Assembly: GCF_011398355.1 (NCBI RefSeq)
Contig: NZ_AP021889.1
Location: 558,001 to 622,000 of the forward strand
Direction of reading: 5' to 3'
Source: Thiosulfatimonas sediminis
GTDB lineage: Bacteria > Pseudomonadota > Gammaproteobacteria > Thiomicrospirales > Thiomicrospiraceae
Length of the DNA: 64,000 bases
The position numbers were made by a program, and so were the translations under genes. The notes under the pieces were generated by a model. That model made no database searches. It saw only the letters and a list, made by a program, of their open reading frames with translations, and was not told where the DNA came from. This document shows, piece after piece, positions 1 through 7,457 of the stretch (position 1 is the stretch's first letter; the number at the start of each line of letters is the position of its first letter).

Positions 1-1
1 T

Positions 2-1768
2 GATGTAATTGCGGCCGATTTTACCGTGGCAACTCCAACAATTGCTCTAAACAGCGATACTGGTTCATCAGCTTTTGACGGTATTACATCTGACAACGTT
101 GTCAATGTATCTGGTTTAGAAGCAGGCGCTACTTGGGAATACTCTCTTGATAATGGTGCTACCTTCACTGCTGGAACAGGTACTTCTTTCAACCTAACGA
201 ATGACACTGCTTATGCAATGGGTACAGTTCAGGTACGTCAAACAGACGTAGCAGGCAACACTAGCTTAGCTGGCTCAAACGCTATGGCTTGGACAGAAGA
301 TTCGACTAACCCAGCTGCACCAACAATTGCTCTAAACAGCGATACTGGTTCATCAGCTGCTGACGGTATTACATCTGACAACGTTGTTAATGTATCTGCT
401 TTAGAAGCAGGCGCTACTTGGGAATACTCTCTTGATGGTGGATCGAACTTCACTGCTGGGACGGGTACTTCTTTCAACCTAGCGGATGACACCACTTATA
501 ACATTGGTGACGTTCAGGTACGTCAAACAGACGTAGCGGGCAATACTAGCTTAGCTGGCTCAAACAACGCTATTGCTTGGACAGAAGATTCGACTAACCC
601 AGCTGCACCAACAATTGCTCTAAACAGCGATACTGGTTCATCAGCTGTTGACGGTATTACATCTGACAACGTTGTTAATGTAACTAGTCTAGAAGCAGGC
701 GCTACTTGGGAATACTCTCTTGATGGTGGATTGAACTTCACTGCTGGGACGGGTACTTCTTTCAACCTAGCGGATGACACCACTTATAACATTGGTGATA
801 TCCGAATTAAGCAAACGGATGTAGCGGGTAATACTGGTTTGGAAGGTCTAAACACTTCAGTGTTTGTTGAAGACTCTACCGACCCAGCTGCACCAACAAT
901 TGCTCTAAACAGCGATACTGGTTCATCAGCTGTTGACGGTATTACATCTGGCAACGTTGTTAATGTATCTGCTTTAGAAGCAGGCGCTACTTGGGAATAC
1001 TCTCTTGATGGTGGATCGAACTTCACTGCTGGGACGGGTACTTCTTTCAACCTAGCGGATGACACCACTTATAACATTGGTGACGTTCAGGTACGTCAAA
1101 CAGACGTAGCAGGCAACACTAGCTTAGCTGGCTCAAACGCTATGGCTTGGACAGAAGATTCGACTAACCCAGCTGCACCAACAATTGCTCTAAACAGCGA
1201 TACTGGTTCATCAGCTGCTGACGGTATTACATCTGACAACGTTGTTAATGTATCTGCTTTAGAAGCAGGCGCTACTTGGGAATACTCTCTTGATGGTGGA
1301 TCGAACTTCACTGCTGGGACGGGTACTTCTTTCAACCTAGCGGATGACACCACTTATAACATTGGTGACGTTCAGGTACGTCAAACAGACGTAGCGGGCA
1401 ATACTAGCTTAGCTGGCTCAAACAACGCTATGGCTTGGACAGAAGATTCAACTGCACCGCTTGCAACAAACACTAACGCAGCATCATCAGCAACAAATGA
1501 TAATGTTATTGTCGAATTCAATGACAACATTGGTAATATCGACACATCGTTAATCACCTTGTTTGCAAATGGTGTTCAAGTTACCGTTGCGGGAAGCACT
1601 GTAGTTATCAATGGTAATCAGTTGCAAATCGATACAACTTACGATATTCAAGTTGGTGATTCTATGGATGTAGCTTTTGCCGCTGGCGCTGTAGAAGATA
1701 TCGCTGGTAACGATATTGTGGCATTGGGTGTAGCAGATGATCCATACGCAGCTGTTGTTGCAGCTTAA
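2..1768 (+). CDS. C-terminal part of a giant tandem-repeat surface/secreted protein (partial)
   Basis: The frame is open from base 2, so the gene enters from the left; the GTG at 26 is internal, not a start. The visible 588 codons hold about five 95-residue units beginning with a PTIALNSDTGSS-type motif and ending with WTEDSTNPAA, the pattern of bacterial Ig-like repeats of large adhesins. Each unit has a DVAGNT motif. After base 1462 comes a non-repeat domain with an Ig-like look (NVIVEFND, DIAGNDIVALG) and an acidic then hydrophobic tail, DDPYAAVVAA. Type I secretion signals are usually C-terminal, and the exporter, adaptor and TolC-like genes lie 4-9 kb downstream, so export by that system is a reasonable inference. 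Whether it acts as adhesin or S-layer-like protein cannot be told from this end alone. Confidence 0.85.
   Translation, partial: DVIAADFTVATPTIALNSDTGSSAFDGITSDNVVNVSGLEAGATWEYSLDNGATFTAGTGTSFNLTNDTAYAMGTVQVRQTDVAGNTSLAGSNAMAWTEDSTNPAAPTIALNSDTGSSAADGITSDNVVNVSALEAGATWEYSLDGGSNFTAGTGTSFNLADDTTYNIGDVQVRQTDVAGNTSLAGSNNAIAWTEDSTNPAAPTIALNSDTGSSAVDGITSDNVVNVTSLEAGATWEYSLDGGLNFTAGTGTSFNLADDTTYNIGDIRIKQTDVAGNTGLEGLNTSVFVEDSTDPAAPTIALNSDTGSSAVDGITSGNVVNVSALEAGATWEYSLDGGSNFTAGTGTSFNLADDTTYNIGDVQVRQTDVAGNTSLAGSNAMAWTEDSTNPAAPTIALNSDTGSSAADGITSDNVVNVSALEAGATWEYSLDGGSNFTAGTGTSFNLADDTTYNIGDVQVRQTDVAGNTSLAGSNNAMAWTEDSTAPLATNTNAASSATNDNVIVEFNDNIGNIDTSLITLFANGVQVTVAGSTVVINGNQLQIDTTYDIQVGDSMDVAFAAGAVEDIAGNDIVALGVADDPYAAVVAA
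35..1462 (+). repeat. Five in-frame tandem repeats of 285-288 bp
   Basis: A shared block beginning ccaacaattgctc recurs at 35, 320, 608, 893 and 1178, giving periods of 285, 288, 285 and 285. The second and fifth units both carry one extra asparagine codon (SNNA rather than SNA) and are nearly identical over their whole length. The third unit has a different end (IRIKQTDVAGNTGLEGLNTSVFVED). The units probably continue upstream of the window. Confidence 0.95.
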
Positions 1769-1830
1769 TCCCTAACCTAGTTAGAGATGCCAAAAGTCAC
1801 CGTAAGGTGGCTTGCGGTTAACGCAAATAA

Positions 1831-1858
1831 ACCCTCAACCTCGGTTGGGGGTTTTTTC
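1831..1858 (+). terminator. Rho-independent terminator after the repeat protein
   Basis: CCCTCAACC (1832-1840) pairs with GGTTGGGGG (1843-1851) with one T-G wobble and is followed by six T residues. It lies 65 bases after the stop codon. Confidence 0.85.
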
Positions 1859-1981
1859 TACATAACGATTTGGTTTTTCTCTGCTCAAAGCCTTGAAAAG
1901 CCCGTATAAGTCCTTATTTAGAAAAGACCCTAATAGGTTTTAATAAGTAAATTAATCAAAAAAATAATCAAAGGAAAACTC

Positions 1982-2377
1982 ATGGCGAACATCACCATTG
2001 ATGGCAAAGAATACGACCTAGAATCACTCAGCGACAACGCACGTGCCCAACTTGGCTCCATGCGTGTGGCAGACCAAGAAATCGCCCAGCTGCAATCTAA
2101 AATGGCACTCGCACAAACCGCACGTAACGCCTACGCTCGTGGTCTTGCTCAAAACCTGCCAGAGAAAGAAGCTTCGGCGAACAAAAAGAAAGATGTGGTC
2201 ACGATTGACGGCAAAAAATACAATACAGAAGACTTCTCAGAAGACGCTAAAAAACAAATCGGCATGCTACGTCTAACCGACCAAAAACTCACCGCACTGC
2301 AAGCTGAACTAGCAATGGCGAACATGGCACGTGTGGCCTACGGTCAAGCCCTAAAAGCAGAGCTAAACGCAAAATAA
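1982..2377 (+). CDS. Small protein with two tandem copies of a DUF6447-like domain
   Basis: A 131-residue protein preceded by a purine-rich AAAGGAAAA stretch before the ATG. It is an internal duplication. Residues 1-60 start ITIDGKEYDLESLSDNARAQ and residues 72-131 start VTIDGKKYNTEDFSEDAKKQ; each half continues with a helix rich in Q, L and A ending near AYGxxL/AYARGL. A charged linker (EKEASANKKKD) joins them. I recall this short motif as DUF6447, of unknown function; the family name is from memory. There is no signal peptide or membrane segment. It stands alone between the repeat-protein terminator and the tRNA region. Function unknown. Confidence 0.8.
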   Translation: MANITIDGKEYDLESLSDNARAQLGSMRVADQEIAQLQSKMALAQTARNAYARGLAQNLPEKEASANKKKDVVTIDGKKYNTEDFSEDAKKQIGMLRLTDQKLTALQAELAMANMARVAYGQALKAELNAK

Positions 2378-2399
2378 TCTTGTATAATTTTGCCTCAAA

Positions 2400-2474
2400 G
2401 TCGACATAGTACAATGGGTCGTGACAACGGAATTTGTAATCCGTCGATTTCAAATTCAAGTCTTGATGTCGGCA
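2400..2474 (+). pseudogene. Decayed tRNA-Thr(UGU) copy
   Basis: The segment matches the intact tRNA-Thr at 3471 along most of its length. The acceptor arm is preserved (gtcgaca with tgtcggc, one G-T pair) and so is the T-loop ttcaagt. It is two bases longer: one extra base precedes the anticodon stem and the anticodon loop has eight bases (atttgtaa). The D stem has a G-A mismatch and the T stem an A-C mismatch, and the genome carries CCC in place of CCA. A TATAAT box (2383-2388) stands 11 bases upstream, the same spacing as in the intact copy. Most likely a degenerate duplicate. Confidence 0.65.
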
Positions 2475-2484
2475 CCCATTCAAA

Positions 2485-2509
2485 CCCTGGCTACTCATGC
2501 CGGGGTTTT
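2485..2509 (+). terminator. Terminator of the decayed tRNA-Thr unit
   Basis: CCCTGGC (2485-2491) pairs with GCCGGGG (2499-2505), followed by TTTT and a further T-rich stretch. The layout parallels the terminator after the intact tRNA-Thr at 3556. Confidence 0.65.
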
Positions 2510-2581
2510 GTGTTTTTGAGGATGTGATTGTCTTTATGTGCGACAATTTCCTTTGCGATATTTTGTAAACTTGGAGCTTTT

Positions 2582-3007
2582 ATGGAAGACATTCGCTGGT
2601 CACAACGGTTTAATCACTTCAAAAAAGCTTATGCTCAGTTAGTGGAAGCATTAGCCTTAATGGAAGAAAGGCCCTTGTCGAATATCGAAAAACAAGGGGC
2701 TATTCAAGCGTTTGAGTTTACTTACGAGTTGGCTTGGAATGTTTTGCGTGATTATTTGATTTGGCAGGGAGCTGAAACCATTTCTGGTTCAAGAGATGCG
2801 ATTCGAGAGGGCTTTAAACGAGAATTGATTTCCGATGGTCATGCATGGTTGGCCATGTTGCAAGATCGTAACCGCACCGTGCATACCTATAATGAAGAAA
2901 CCGCAATGCAAATTCTAGAGAACCTACAGAATCGTTATGCGGTTTTGTTTGCTGAGTTTTTTCAAACCTTCAAAACCAAACAGCAGCAAATACAAGATGA
3001 ATTCTAA
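2582..3007 (+). CDS. HepT-like HEPN toxin (HI0074 family, nucleotidyltransferase substrate-binding protein)
   Basis: The ATG at 2582 has GGAG five bases upstream and matches the usual start MEDIRWSQRF; upstream in-frame starts lack such a site. The 141-residue all-helical protein has R96, H101 and Y103 in the order R-x4-H-x-Y (RNRTVHTY), the HEPN RNase motif. In studied HepT/MntA pairs the tyrosine of this motif is AMPylated by the partner nucleotidyltransferase, which silences the RNase. The downstream gene overlaps by 11 bases and encodes that partner. The older annotation for this family is substrate-binding protein of a minimal nucleotidyltransferase. Toxicity here is inferred from the family. 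Confidence 0.85.
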   Translation: MEDIRWSQRFNHFKKAYAQLVEALALMEERPLSNIEKQGAIQAFEFTYELAWNVLRDYLIWQGAETISGSRDAIREGFKRELISDGHAWLAMLQDRNRTVHTYNEETAMQILENLQNRYAVLFAEFFQTFKTKQQQIQDEF

Positions 3008-3311
3008 ACCACAGACATTTGGTTTATCGGTAGAAGATCTTGCACAGTACCAAGCGGTGTTTGCAAACTACCCGCAAATCGAAAAAGTCATTCTTTATGG
3101 TTCCAGAGCAAAAGGTACTTATCGAGCGTCTTCAGACATTGATTTAACCATTGTCGGTGATTTGGACTGGTCAACCTTTACTCGGCTAGAGAGTGAGTTG
3201 GACGACTTACTGTTGCCTTATCAGGTGGATTTATCTTTGTACTCACAAATCGACAACCCTGATTTAATCGAGCATATTCAACGTGTCGGTAAGCCGTTTT
3301 TTAAGAGGTAA
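2997..3311 (+). CDS. MntA-like minimal nucleotidyltransferase (antitoxin)
   Basis: The start chosen is ATG 2997 (MNSKPQTFGL), inside the end of the preceding gene, giving 104 residues. An earlier in-frame ATG at 2937 would add 20 residues of out-of-family sequence. The polymerase-beta-type active site is exact: G35-S36, ten residues, then D47-I48-D49 (GSRAKGTYRASSDIDL), the GSx10DxD motif of MntA antitoxins. In the family this enzyme transfers AMP to the tyrosine of the cognate HepT. Translational coupling with the toxin gene is expected from the overlap. The pair lies between the decayed and intact tRNA-Thr copies. Confidence 0.87.
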   Translation: MNSKPQTFGLSVEDLAQYQAVFANYPQIEKVILYGSRAKGTYRASSDIDLTIVGDLDWSTFTRLESELDDLLLPYQVDLSLYSQIDNPDLIEHIQRVGKPFFKR

Positions 3312-3428
3312 TGCAGTCAGAAATAGTGAGGAAATCTACTTTTCTCTTGGTTTAAAAGTGCTGGAAGAAAATTGGCAAGATAATGGCTGATTTAGGTGGT
3401 TTTCTGAGTTCCGCTTATGCGTTTAAAT

Positions 3429-3459
3429 TTGCATTAAAGGTAAAAAAATACGTTATAAT
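3429..3459 (+). promoter_or_regulatory. Promoter of tRNA-Thr
   Basis: A consensus TATAAT at 3454-3459 lies 11 bases before the tRNA. TTGCAT at 3429-3434 is a possible -35 box but at a long 19-base spacing. The -10 region and downstream bases resemble those before the decayed copy at 2383. Confidence 0.55.
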
Positions 3460-3470
3460 TTGCGCCTGAA

Positions 3471-3546
3471 GCCGACATAGCACAACTGGTAGTGCAACTG
3501 ATTTGTAATCAGTAGGTTGGGGGTTCAAGTCCCTCTGTCGGCACCA
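3471..3546 (+). tRNA. tRNA-Thr (anticodon UGU)
   Basis: A complete 76-base cloverleaf including the encoded CCA. The acceptor stem gccgaca (3471-3477) pairs with tgtcggc (3536-3542). The D stem is gcac/gtgc, the anticodon stem actga/tcagt with loop tttgtaa, and the T arm is ggggg-ttcaagt-ccctc. The anticodon TGT reads ACA and related threonine codons. Confidence 0.97.
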
Positions 3547-3555
3547 TATCTCAAG

Positions 3556-3583
3556 CCCTAGCAGATTGACGCTGGGGTTTTTT
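3556..3583 (+). terminator. Terminator of tRNA-Thr
   Basis: CCCTAGC (3556-3562) pairs with GCTGGGG (3571-3577), followed directly by six T residues. Confidence 0.85.
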
Positions 3584-3623
3584 GTTTTAAGATACGTATT
3601 TTTTTGTGGCCATCATTGCCATT

Positions 3624-3645
3624 GATAATGCAAGGTTGCATTATC
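3624..3645. promoter_or_regulatory. Perfect 10-bp inverted repeat upstream of manC
   Basis: GATAATGCAA (3624-3633) and TTGCATTATC (3636-3645) are perfect inverted arms around GG. It lies about 180 bases before the manC start and is not followed by a T run, so it looks like a binding site for a dimeric regulator, not a terminator. The outer seven bases of each arm equal the outer halves of a Fur box, but they are eight bases apart, not five. Confidence 0.5.
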
Positions 3646-3825
3646 CCTTTGCTTCAAGTAAGTTTTTTATCTGCTAAGTTTTTTGTTCATTGGCGATGAG
3701 TATTTTTGTCTTTAGAAAGCGAGTTGGTAGCTATAATTACTTAATCTTAAAAGTGGTTTTGTGGTAAATTGTTTGCCTGATTTTACTTAGGTTTGACGCC
3801 TTTTCTGGCCGATTTATGTCGTTCT

Positions 3826-5217
3826 ATGATTAATATTCTTATGTGTGGTGGTGTCGGTTCACGCTTGTGGCCGTTAAGCCGTGCCCAGCTTCCAAAACAG
3901 TTTGTGCGTTTGTTTGATCAAAAGTCTTTGTTTCAAGAAACGGTTTTGCGCAACAGTTCGATTTGTTCCGATACGTTTATTGTTTCTGGTCAAGACCAGT
4001 ATTTTTTGGCACTCGACCAATTAGGGCAAATTAACGCCAGTTCCGCCTACTTTTTATTAGAACCGATGGGCAGAAATACCGCTCCTGCGATTGCGATGGC
4101 GTGTATGTTGTTGCCTAAAAATGAAACGGTTCTGGTGTCTTCTGCAGATCATGTAATTAAAGATTCTGCGGCATATCAAAAAGCGGTACTCAAGGCGGAA
4201 GCTTTGGCGGATGAAGGGGCTTTAGTGACTTTTGGCATTCAGCCAAGTTATCCAGAAACTGGGTTTGGTTATATTGAAGCCGACGGTAATGACGTACTTT
4301 CTTTTAAAGAAAAACCGTCATTGGCTGTTGCTGAGACGTTTTTGCAACAGGGCAATTATTACTGGAATTCCGGTATGTTCTGTTTTCAAGTTGGGACTTT
4401 TTTGGATGAGTTGAAAGCCTGTTCTCCAGAGCTATTTGCGGCGTGTCAACGCGCAGTGCAGAATATTGAACATGATGATATTCATTATCGAGTGGCACCC
4501 GAGTTAATGCAGGCGATTCCTGACATAAGCATTGATTACGCTGTGATGGAAAAATCTAATAAAGTTAAGGTTGTGCCTTGTGATATTGGTTGGTCGGATC
4601 TCGGCAGTTTTGATGCCTTGTATGATGAGGTTGCAGAGCGGGATGCCAGTAATAATGCAGTGTTAAATTATTCAGCGCATCAGCCAAAACTGATTAGCAT
4701 TGATTCCAAAAATAATTTGTTGGTTGGACATGGTCGTCAAGTTGCGTTTGTTGATATCGAAGACTTGCTTGTTGTTGATACCAGCGATGCTTTGTTGATT
4801 TCAAAAAAAGGCAGTTCGCAAAAAGTTAAGCAAGTCGCTCAACAGGTTAAAAGCTTGAAACCACAGTTGGTTGAGCATCACGATTTGGTGTATCGTCCTT
4901 GGGGTTCTTATGAGGTTTTGGCGTTTGGCGATAAATACAAAGTAAAGCGTCTTACGGTAAAACCGGGGTGTAAATTGTCATTGCAAAAGCATCTGCATCG
5001 TAGCGAACATTGGGTGGTGGTTTCCGGTACAGCATTGGTCACGATTGAGAATGAGAGTTTTCTCTTGAAACCGAACGAATCGACCTATATACAAATGGGT
5101 AACCTGCATCGATTGGAAAATCAAGGCAAAGTAAACTTGGTCATGGTAGAAGTGCAGGTAGGTGAATACACCGGTGAGGATGATATTATTCGTGTCGCGG
5201 ATGATTATGGTCGTTAG
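3826..5217 (+). CDS. manC: Mannose-1-phosphate guanylyltransferase / mannose-6-phosphate isomerase
   Basis: A bifunctional enzyme making GDP-mannose for surface polysaccharide. The ATG at 3826 begins MINILMCGGVGSRLWPLSR, which puts the nucleotide-binding loop (residues 8-19) at the family's usual place; a TTG at 3793 would add 11 odd residues. No strong ribosome-binding site is visible. The N-terminal transferase domain (about 1-340) includes FKEKPS. The C-terminal cupin (about 355-463) has PWGSYEVL, KPGCKLSLQKHLHRSEHW and HRLEN, the isomerase metal-binding face. Its length of 463 residues is close to the family's usual size. It heads the sapC and type I secretion gene run, so GDP-mannose supply is probably tied to surface assembly here. 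AlgA/XanB are equivalent names. Confidence 0.93.
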   Translation: MINILMCGGVGSRLWPLSRAQLPKQFVRLFDQKSLFQETVLRNSSICSDTFIVSGQDQYFLALDQLGQINASSAYFLLEPMGRNTAPAIAMACMLLPKNETVLVSSADHVIKDSAAYQKAVLKAEALADEGALVTFGIQPSYPETGFGYIEADGNDVLSFKEKPSLAVAETFLQQGNYYWNSGMFCFQVGTFLDELKACSPELFAACQRAVQNIEHDDIHYRVAPELMQAIPDISIDYAVMEKSNKVKVVPCDIGWSDLGSFDALYDEVAERDASNNAVLNYSAHQPKLISIDSKNNLLVGHGRQVAFVDIEDLLVVDTSDALLISKKGSSQKVKQVAQQVKSLKPQLVEHHDLVYRPWGSYEVLAFGDKYKVKRLTVKPGCKLSLQKHLHRSEHWVVVSGTALVTIENESFLLKPNESTYIQMGNLHRLENQGKVNLVMVEVQVGEYTGEDDIIRVADDYGR

Positions 5218-5256
5218 GTTTGTCTATGCGCTGTAAGCGTAACTAAGGAGAGTCTT

Positions 5257-6027
5257 TTGGGTTTTATTGCCGTTAGTTCGGAAAAACACCGTGAATTTGG
5301 TTACGCTGCAAAGCAACCTTTTAAATTTGCGGCGATGTTGGATTTTTTACCGTTAAGTTATGAAGAAATTACCAAGCTAAATGGTCTTTTCCCTATCTGT
5401 TTTAGACACGTATCAGGGCGTATTGAATTTGGTATCCCTACTCATTTTATAGCGGCGAATAATGCCTTGGTACACCCGGGTAATGGGAAGTTTTTATTGC
5501 CGTATGTTCCGGCGGTTTTGCGTCGTTATCCTTTTCAATTGGCGAAGCTTTCAGACGGTAAAATGTCTTTGGTGGTTGCAGAAGAAGCTGATTTTGCAAA
5601 ACACCATGGTGATGCGATTGTGGATGCGCAGGGTGCGTTAACCGCAAAAGGTAAACAACTTCAGGAATTTTTAGTTAAGTTAAACGCTCGGTTTGAACAG
5701 ATGCAAAAGGCTTTGCAACTTTTGGCGAAACTGCAGTTATTCAAACCGATTCGGTTTGAATTGCCTGAAACCGTTGATGTTCCAGCACGCGCTGATTTAT
5801 TGCAAATCGATGAGCAGAAGTTGAATGCCTTAAGCGCACAAGATTTACTTGAATTGCGTGATGCTGGGGCTTTGCCATTAATTTACAGTAATTTGCTGAA
5901 TGCGCATTTATTGCCGCGTTTGTCTCAGGCGGTTGAGGTGTTTGCTAAGCTAAACCAAGGTGTTAAAGCTGAGGTGGATTTGCAAAAAATGTTTGATGAC
6001 GATGATACTGATGTTTTGAAATTTTAA
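5257..6027 (+). CDS. sapC: SapC family protein
   Basis: Translation from TTG 5257 is supported by AAGGAG at 5245-5250, six bases upstream. The 256-residue protein has the SapC core: a beta-rich N-terminal part (HREFGYAAKQPFKFAA) and the LLPYVPAVLRRYPFQL block near residue 85. The C-terminal end is acidic (DDDDTDVLKF). SapC takes its name from the S-layer secretion locus of Campylobacter, but its biochemical role is not settled, and homologues lie beside type I exporters of large repeat proteins. There is no signal peptide, so it is probably cytoplasmic. The stop overlaps the ATG at 6027 as TAATG. Confidence 0.82.
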   Translation: MGFIAVSSEKHREFGYAAKQPFKFAAMLDFLPLSYEEITKLNGLFPICFRHVSGRIEFGIPTHFIAANNALVHPGNGKFLLPYVPAVLRRYPFQLAKLSDGKMSLVVAEEADFAKHHGDAIVDAQGALTAKGKQLQEFLVKLNARFEQMQKALQLLAKLQLFKPIRFELPETVDVPARADLLQIDEQKLNALSAQDLLELRDAGALPLIYSNLLNAHLLPRLSQAVEVFAKLNQGVKAEVDLQKMFDDDDTDVLKF

Positions 6028-6056
6028 TGCGACATCAGATAAAAAATAGGTTATTT

Positions 6057-7385
6057 ATGAAGATTCAGACTCTGTTTGCAGTTGGTTTTTTGACGTTTTC
6101 GGGATGGCATTCAGCGTATGCAGAGATTCCGTTACAGAATATAAGTTTACCGGAAACGGTTGATATTACTTTGTCGCAAAATGCTGAGCTTTTAGCGAAA
6201 TCGTACCGATTAGAAGCGGACAGCCAGCAAATCAATCAAGCCGAGGCAAAAAACCGTCCGAATATTCGTTTAAACGGCAACTATGGTCGTGGCGACTTTG
6301 ATATTAATGGGGTATCCGGTGTGATGGATACGTATAATCGTGCCACCGTCTCTTTAGTTCAGTCTCTTTATTCCAAGCGCAATGATCTTGGTGTGGAACG
6401 CGCCTATTTAGGGGTGGATGCAGCGGGGACGCAATTTGAATTGGACAAAGACGGCAAGATTTTGGAGCTGGTCGAAGTTTATTTGGATTACTTAAAATAT
6501 CTTAAGTTGTTTTCAATTTCGCAGTTGGAACTTGAAGACCATGTGATTAAGGTTGAGCGTTTACAGGCGCTGTTGAATCGTGGTTTGGCGACCAAAATGG
6601 ATATGTTAGAAGCAGAATCGAGTTATGACATTCTGCAATCTAAAGCGGCGCAGATTGAAAATGATATGCGGATACGCAAGGTGCGCTTACACCGTTTACT
6701 TGGGGCACCTGTAGAATCGGTACAAGCGATTGATGAGAATTTATGGCAGCGTTCTAAAGAGATTCTTGGACATCGTTATTGGTTAGAGACATCGTTTAAC
6801 AATCATCCTAGTTTGTTATTGGTTCAGCAGCAAGCGCGTTTGGCGAAAATGGATGTTGACGTTGCTAAGTCTGGCTATTATCCGGAAGTCGCTCTTCGCG
6901 CTGAGGTGACAAAAAGTGATAGTTTAGAGACCTCGATTGAAGGCAGTAAGCGTTTACAGATAGAGCTTAGTGTGCCGCTTTATGATGGCGGAGATACGGA
7001 TTCTCGGGTTACCCAGTCGCGCGCTTTATTGGAAAGTAGTCGTTACCAGTTGCAAGATCGTAAACAGTTTTTGCAAGTTAAGCTTGAAGAGACGATTGCA
7101 CGTATGGACGGTAATTTGAAGCGAATTAATGCGTTAAATGAGACCATTGATTCCAGTCGCGCTTATTTGGATGCCGCGCAAAAGGGATTGAGTTATGGAT
7201 TGCGTGGTGTCTTTGATGTACTTGAGGCGAAGTCACGGGTATACGATAGTCGTCGCCAATTAACGAATGAAATCTATGACAATCTGCTAGCGCAGTTTGA
7301 GTTTTTATATTTAATTGGTCGTCTCGATAGTGCCACCATTGCTGCGTATTTAGAAAAAGACTTTTCAGTGGTTTCTTTGCGCTAG
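6057..7385 (+). CDS. TolC-family outer-membrane efflux protein of type I secretion
   Basis: The start at 6057 gives a clean signal peptide (MKIQTLFAVGFLTF... ending HSAYA before E). An alternative ATG at 6027 overlaps the sapC stop and would add ten residues. The mature protein of about 420 residues has the two-fold helical repeat of outer-membrane factors: NAELLAKSYRLEADSQQINQ in the first half and NHPSLLLVQQQARLAKMDVDVAKSGYYPEVAL in the second, with VPLYDGGDTDSRVTQSRALLE before the last helices. It should form the outer-membrane tunnel for the ABC exporter and adaptor encoded next. Closest in layout to the LapE/AggA/PrtF group. Confidence 0.9.
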   Translation: MKIQTLFAVGFLTFSGWHSAYAEIPLQNISLPETVDITLSQNAELLAKSYRLEADSQQINQAEAKNRPNIRLNGNYGRGDFDINGVSGVMDTYNRATVSLVQSLYSKRNDLGVERAYLGVDAAGTQFELDKDGKILELVEVYLDYLKYLKLFSISQLELEDHVIKVERLQALLNRGLATKMDMLEAESSYDILQSKAAQIENDMRIRKVRLHRLLGAPVESVQAIDENLWQRSKEILGHRYWLETSFNNHPSLLLVQQQARLAKMDVDVAKSGYYPEVALRAEVTKSDSLETSIEGSKRLQIELSVPLYDGGDTDSRVTQSRALLESSRYQLQDRKQFLQVKLEETIARMDGNLKRINALNETIDSSRAYLDAAQKGLSYGLRGVFDVLEAKSRVYDSRRQLTNEIYDNLLAQFEFLYLIGRLDSATIAAYLEKDFSVVSLR

Positions 7386-7457
7386 TCTCGTCTTTCGGGG
7401 GAGTATTCCCTTATATTTTATGGTTCGTAAATTTAAAAAATAGTTATTGGATGCAGA

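Noticed and set aside
238-1353. Four long minus-strand open frames across the repeat region
   Set aside because: They are the same antisense frame repeated in each near-identical unit, without start signals, and are explained by the coding of the plus-strand repeat protein.
35-1462. Tandem repeats considered as a CRISPR array
   Set aside because: Units are about 285 bases, lie head to tail without spacers and are translated in frame, so they are protein repeats.
2400-2474. The left tRNA-Thr copy as a functional tRNA
   Set aside because: It has an eight-base anticodon loop, an extra base before the anticodon stem, D- and T-stem mismatches and a CCC end, which together argue for decay.
3624-3645. 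The palindrome read as a Fur box
   Set aside because: The outer halves match but the spacing is eight bases where the Fur box has five, so I only list it as an operator-like site.
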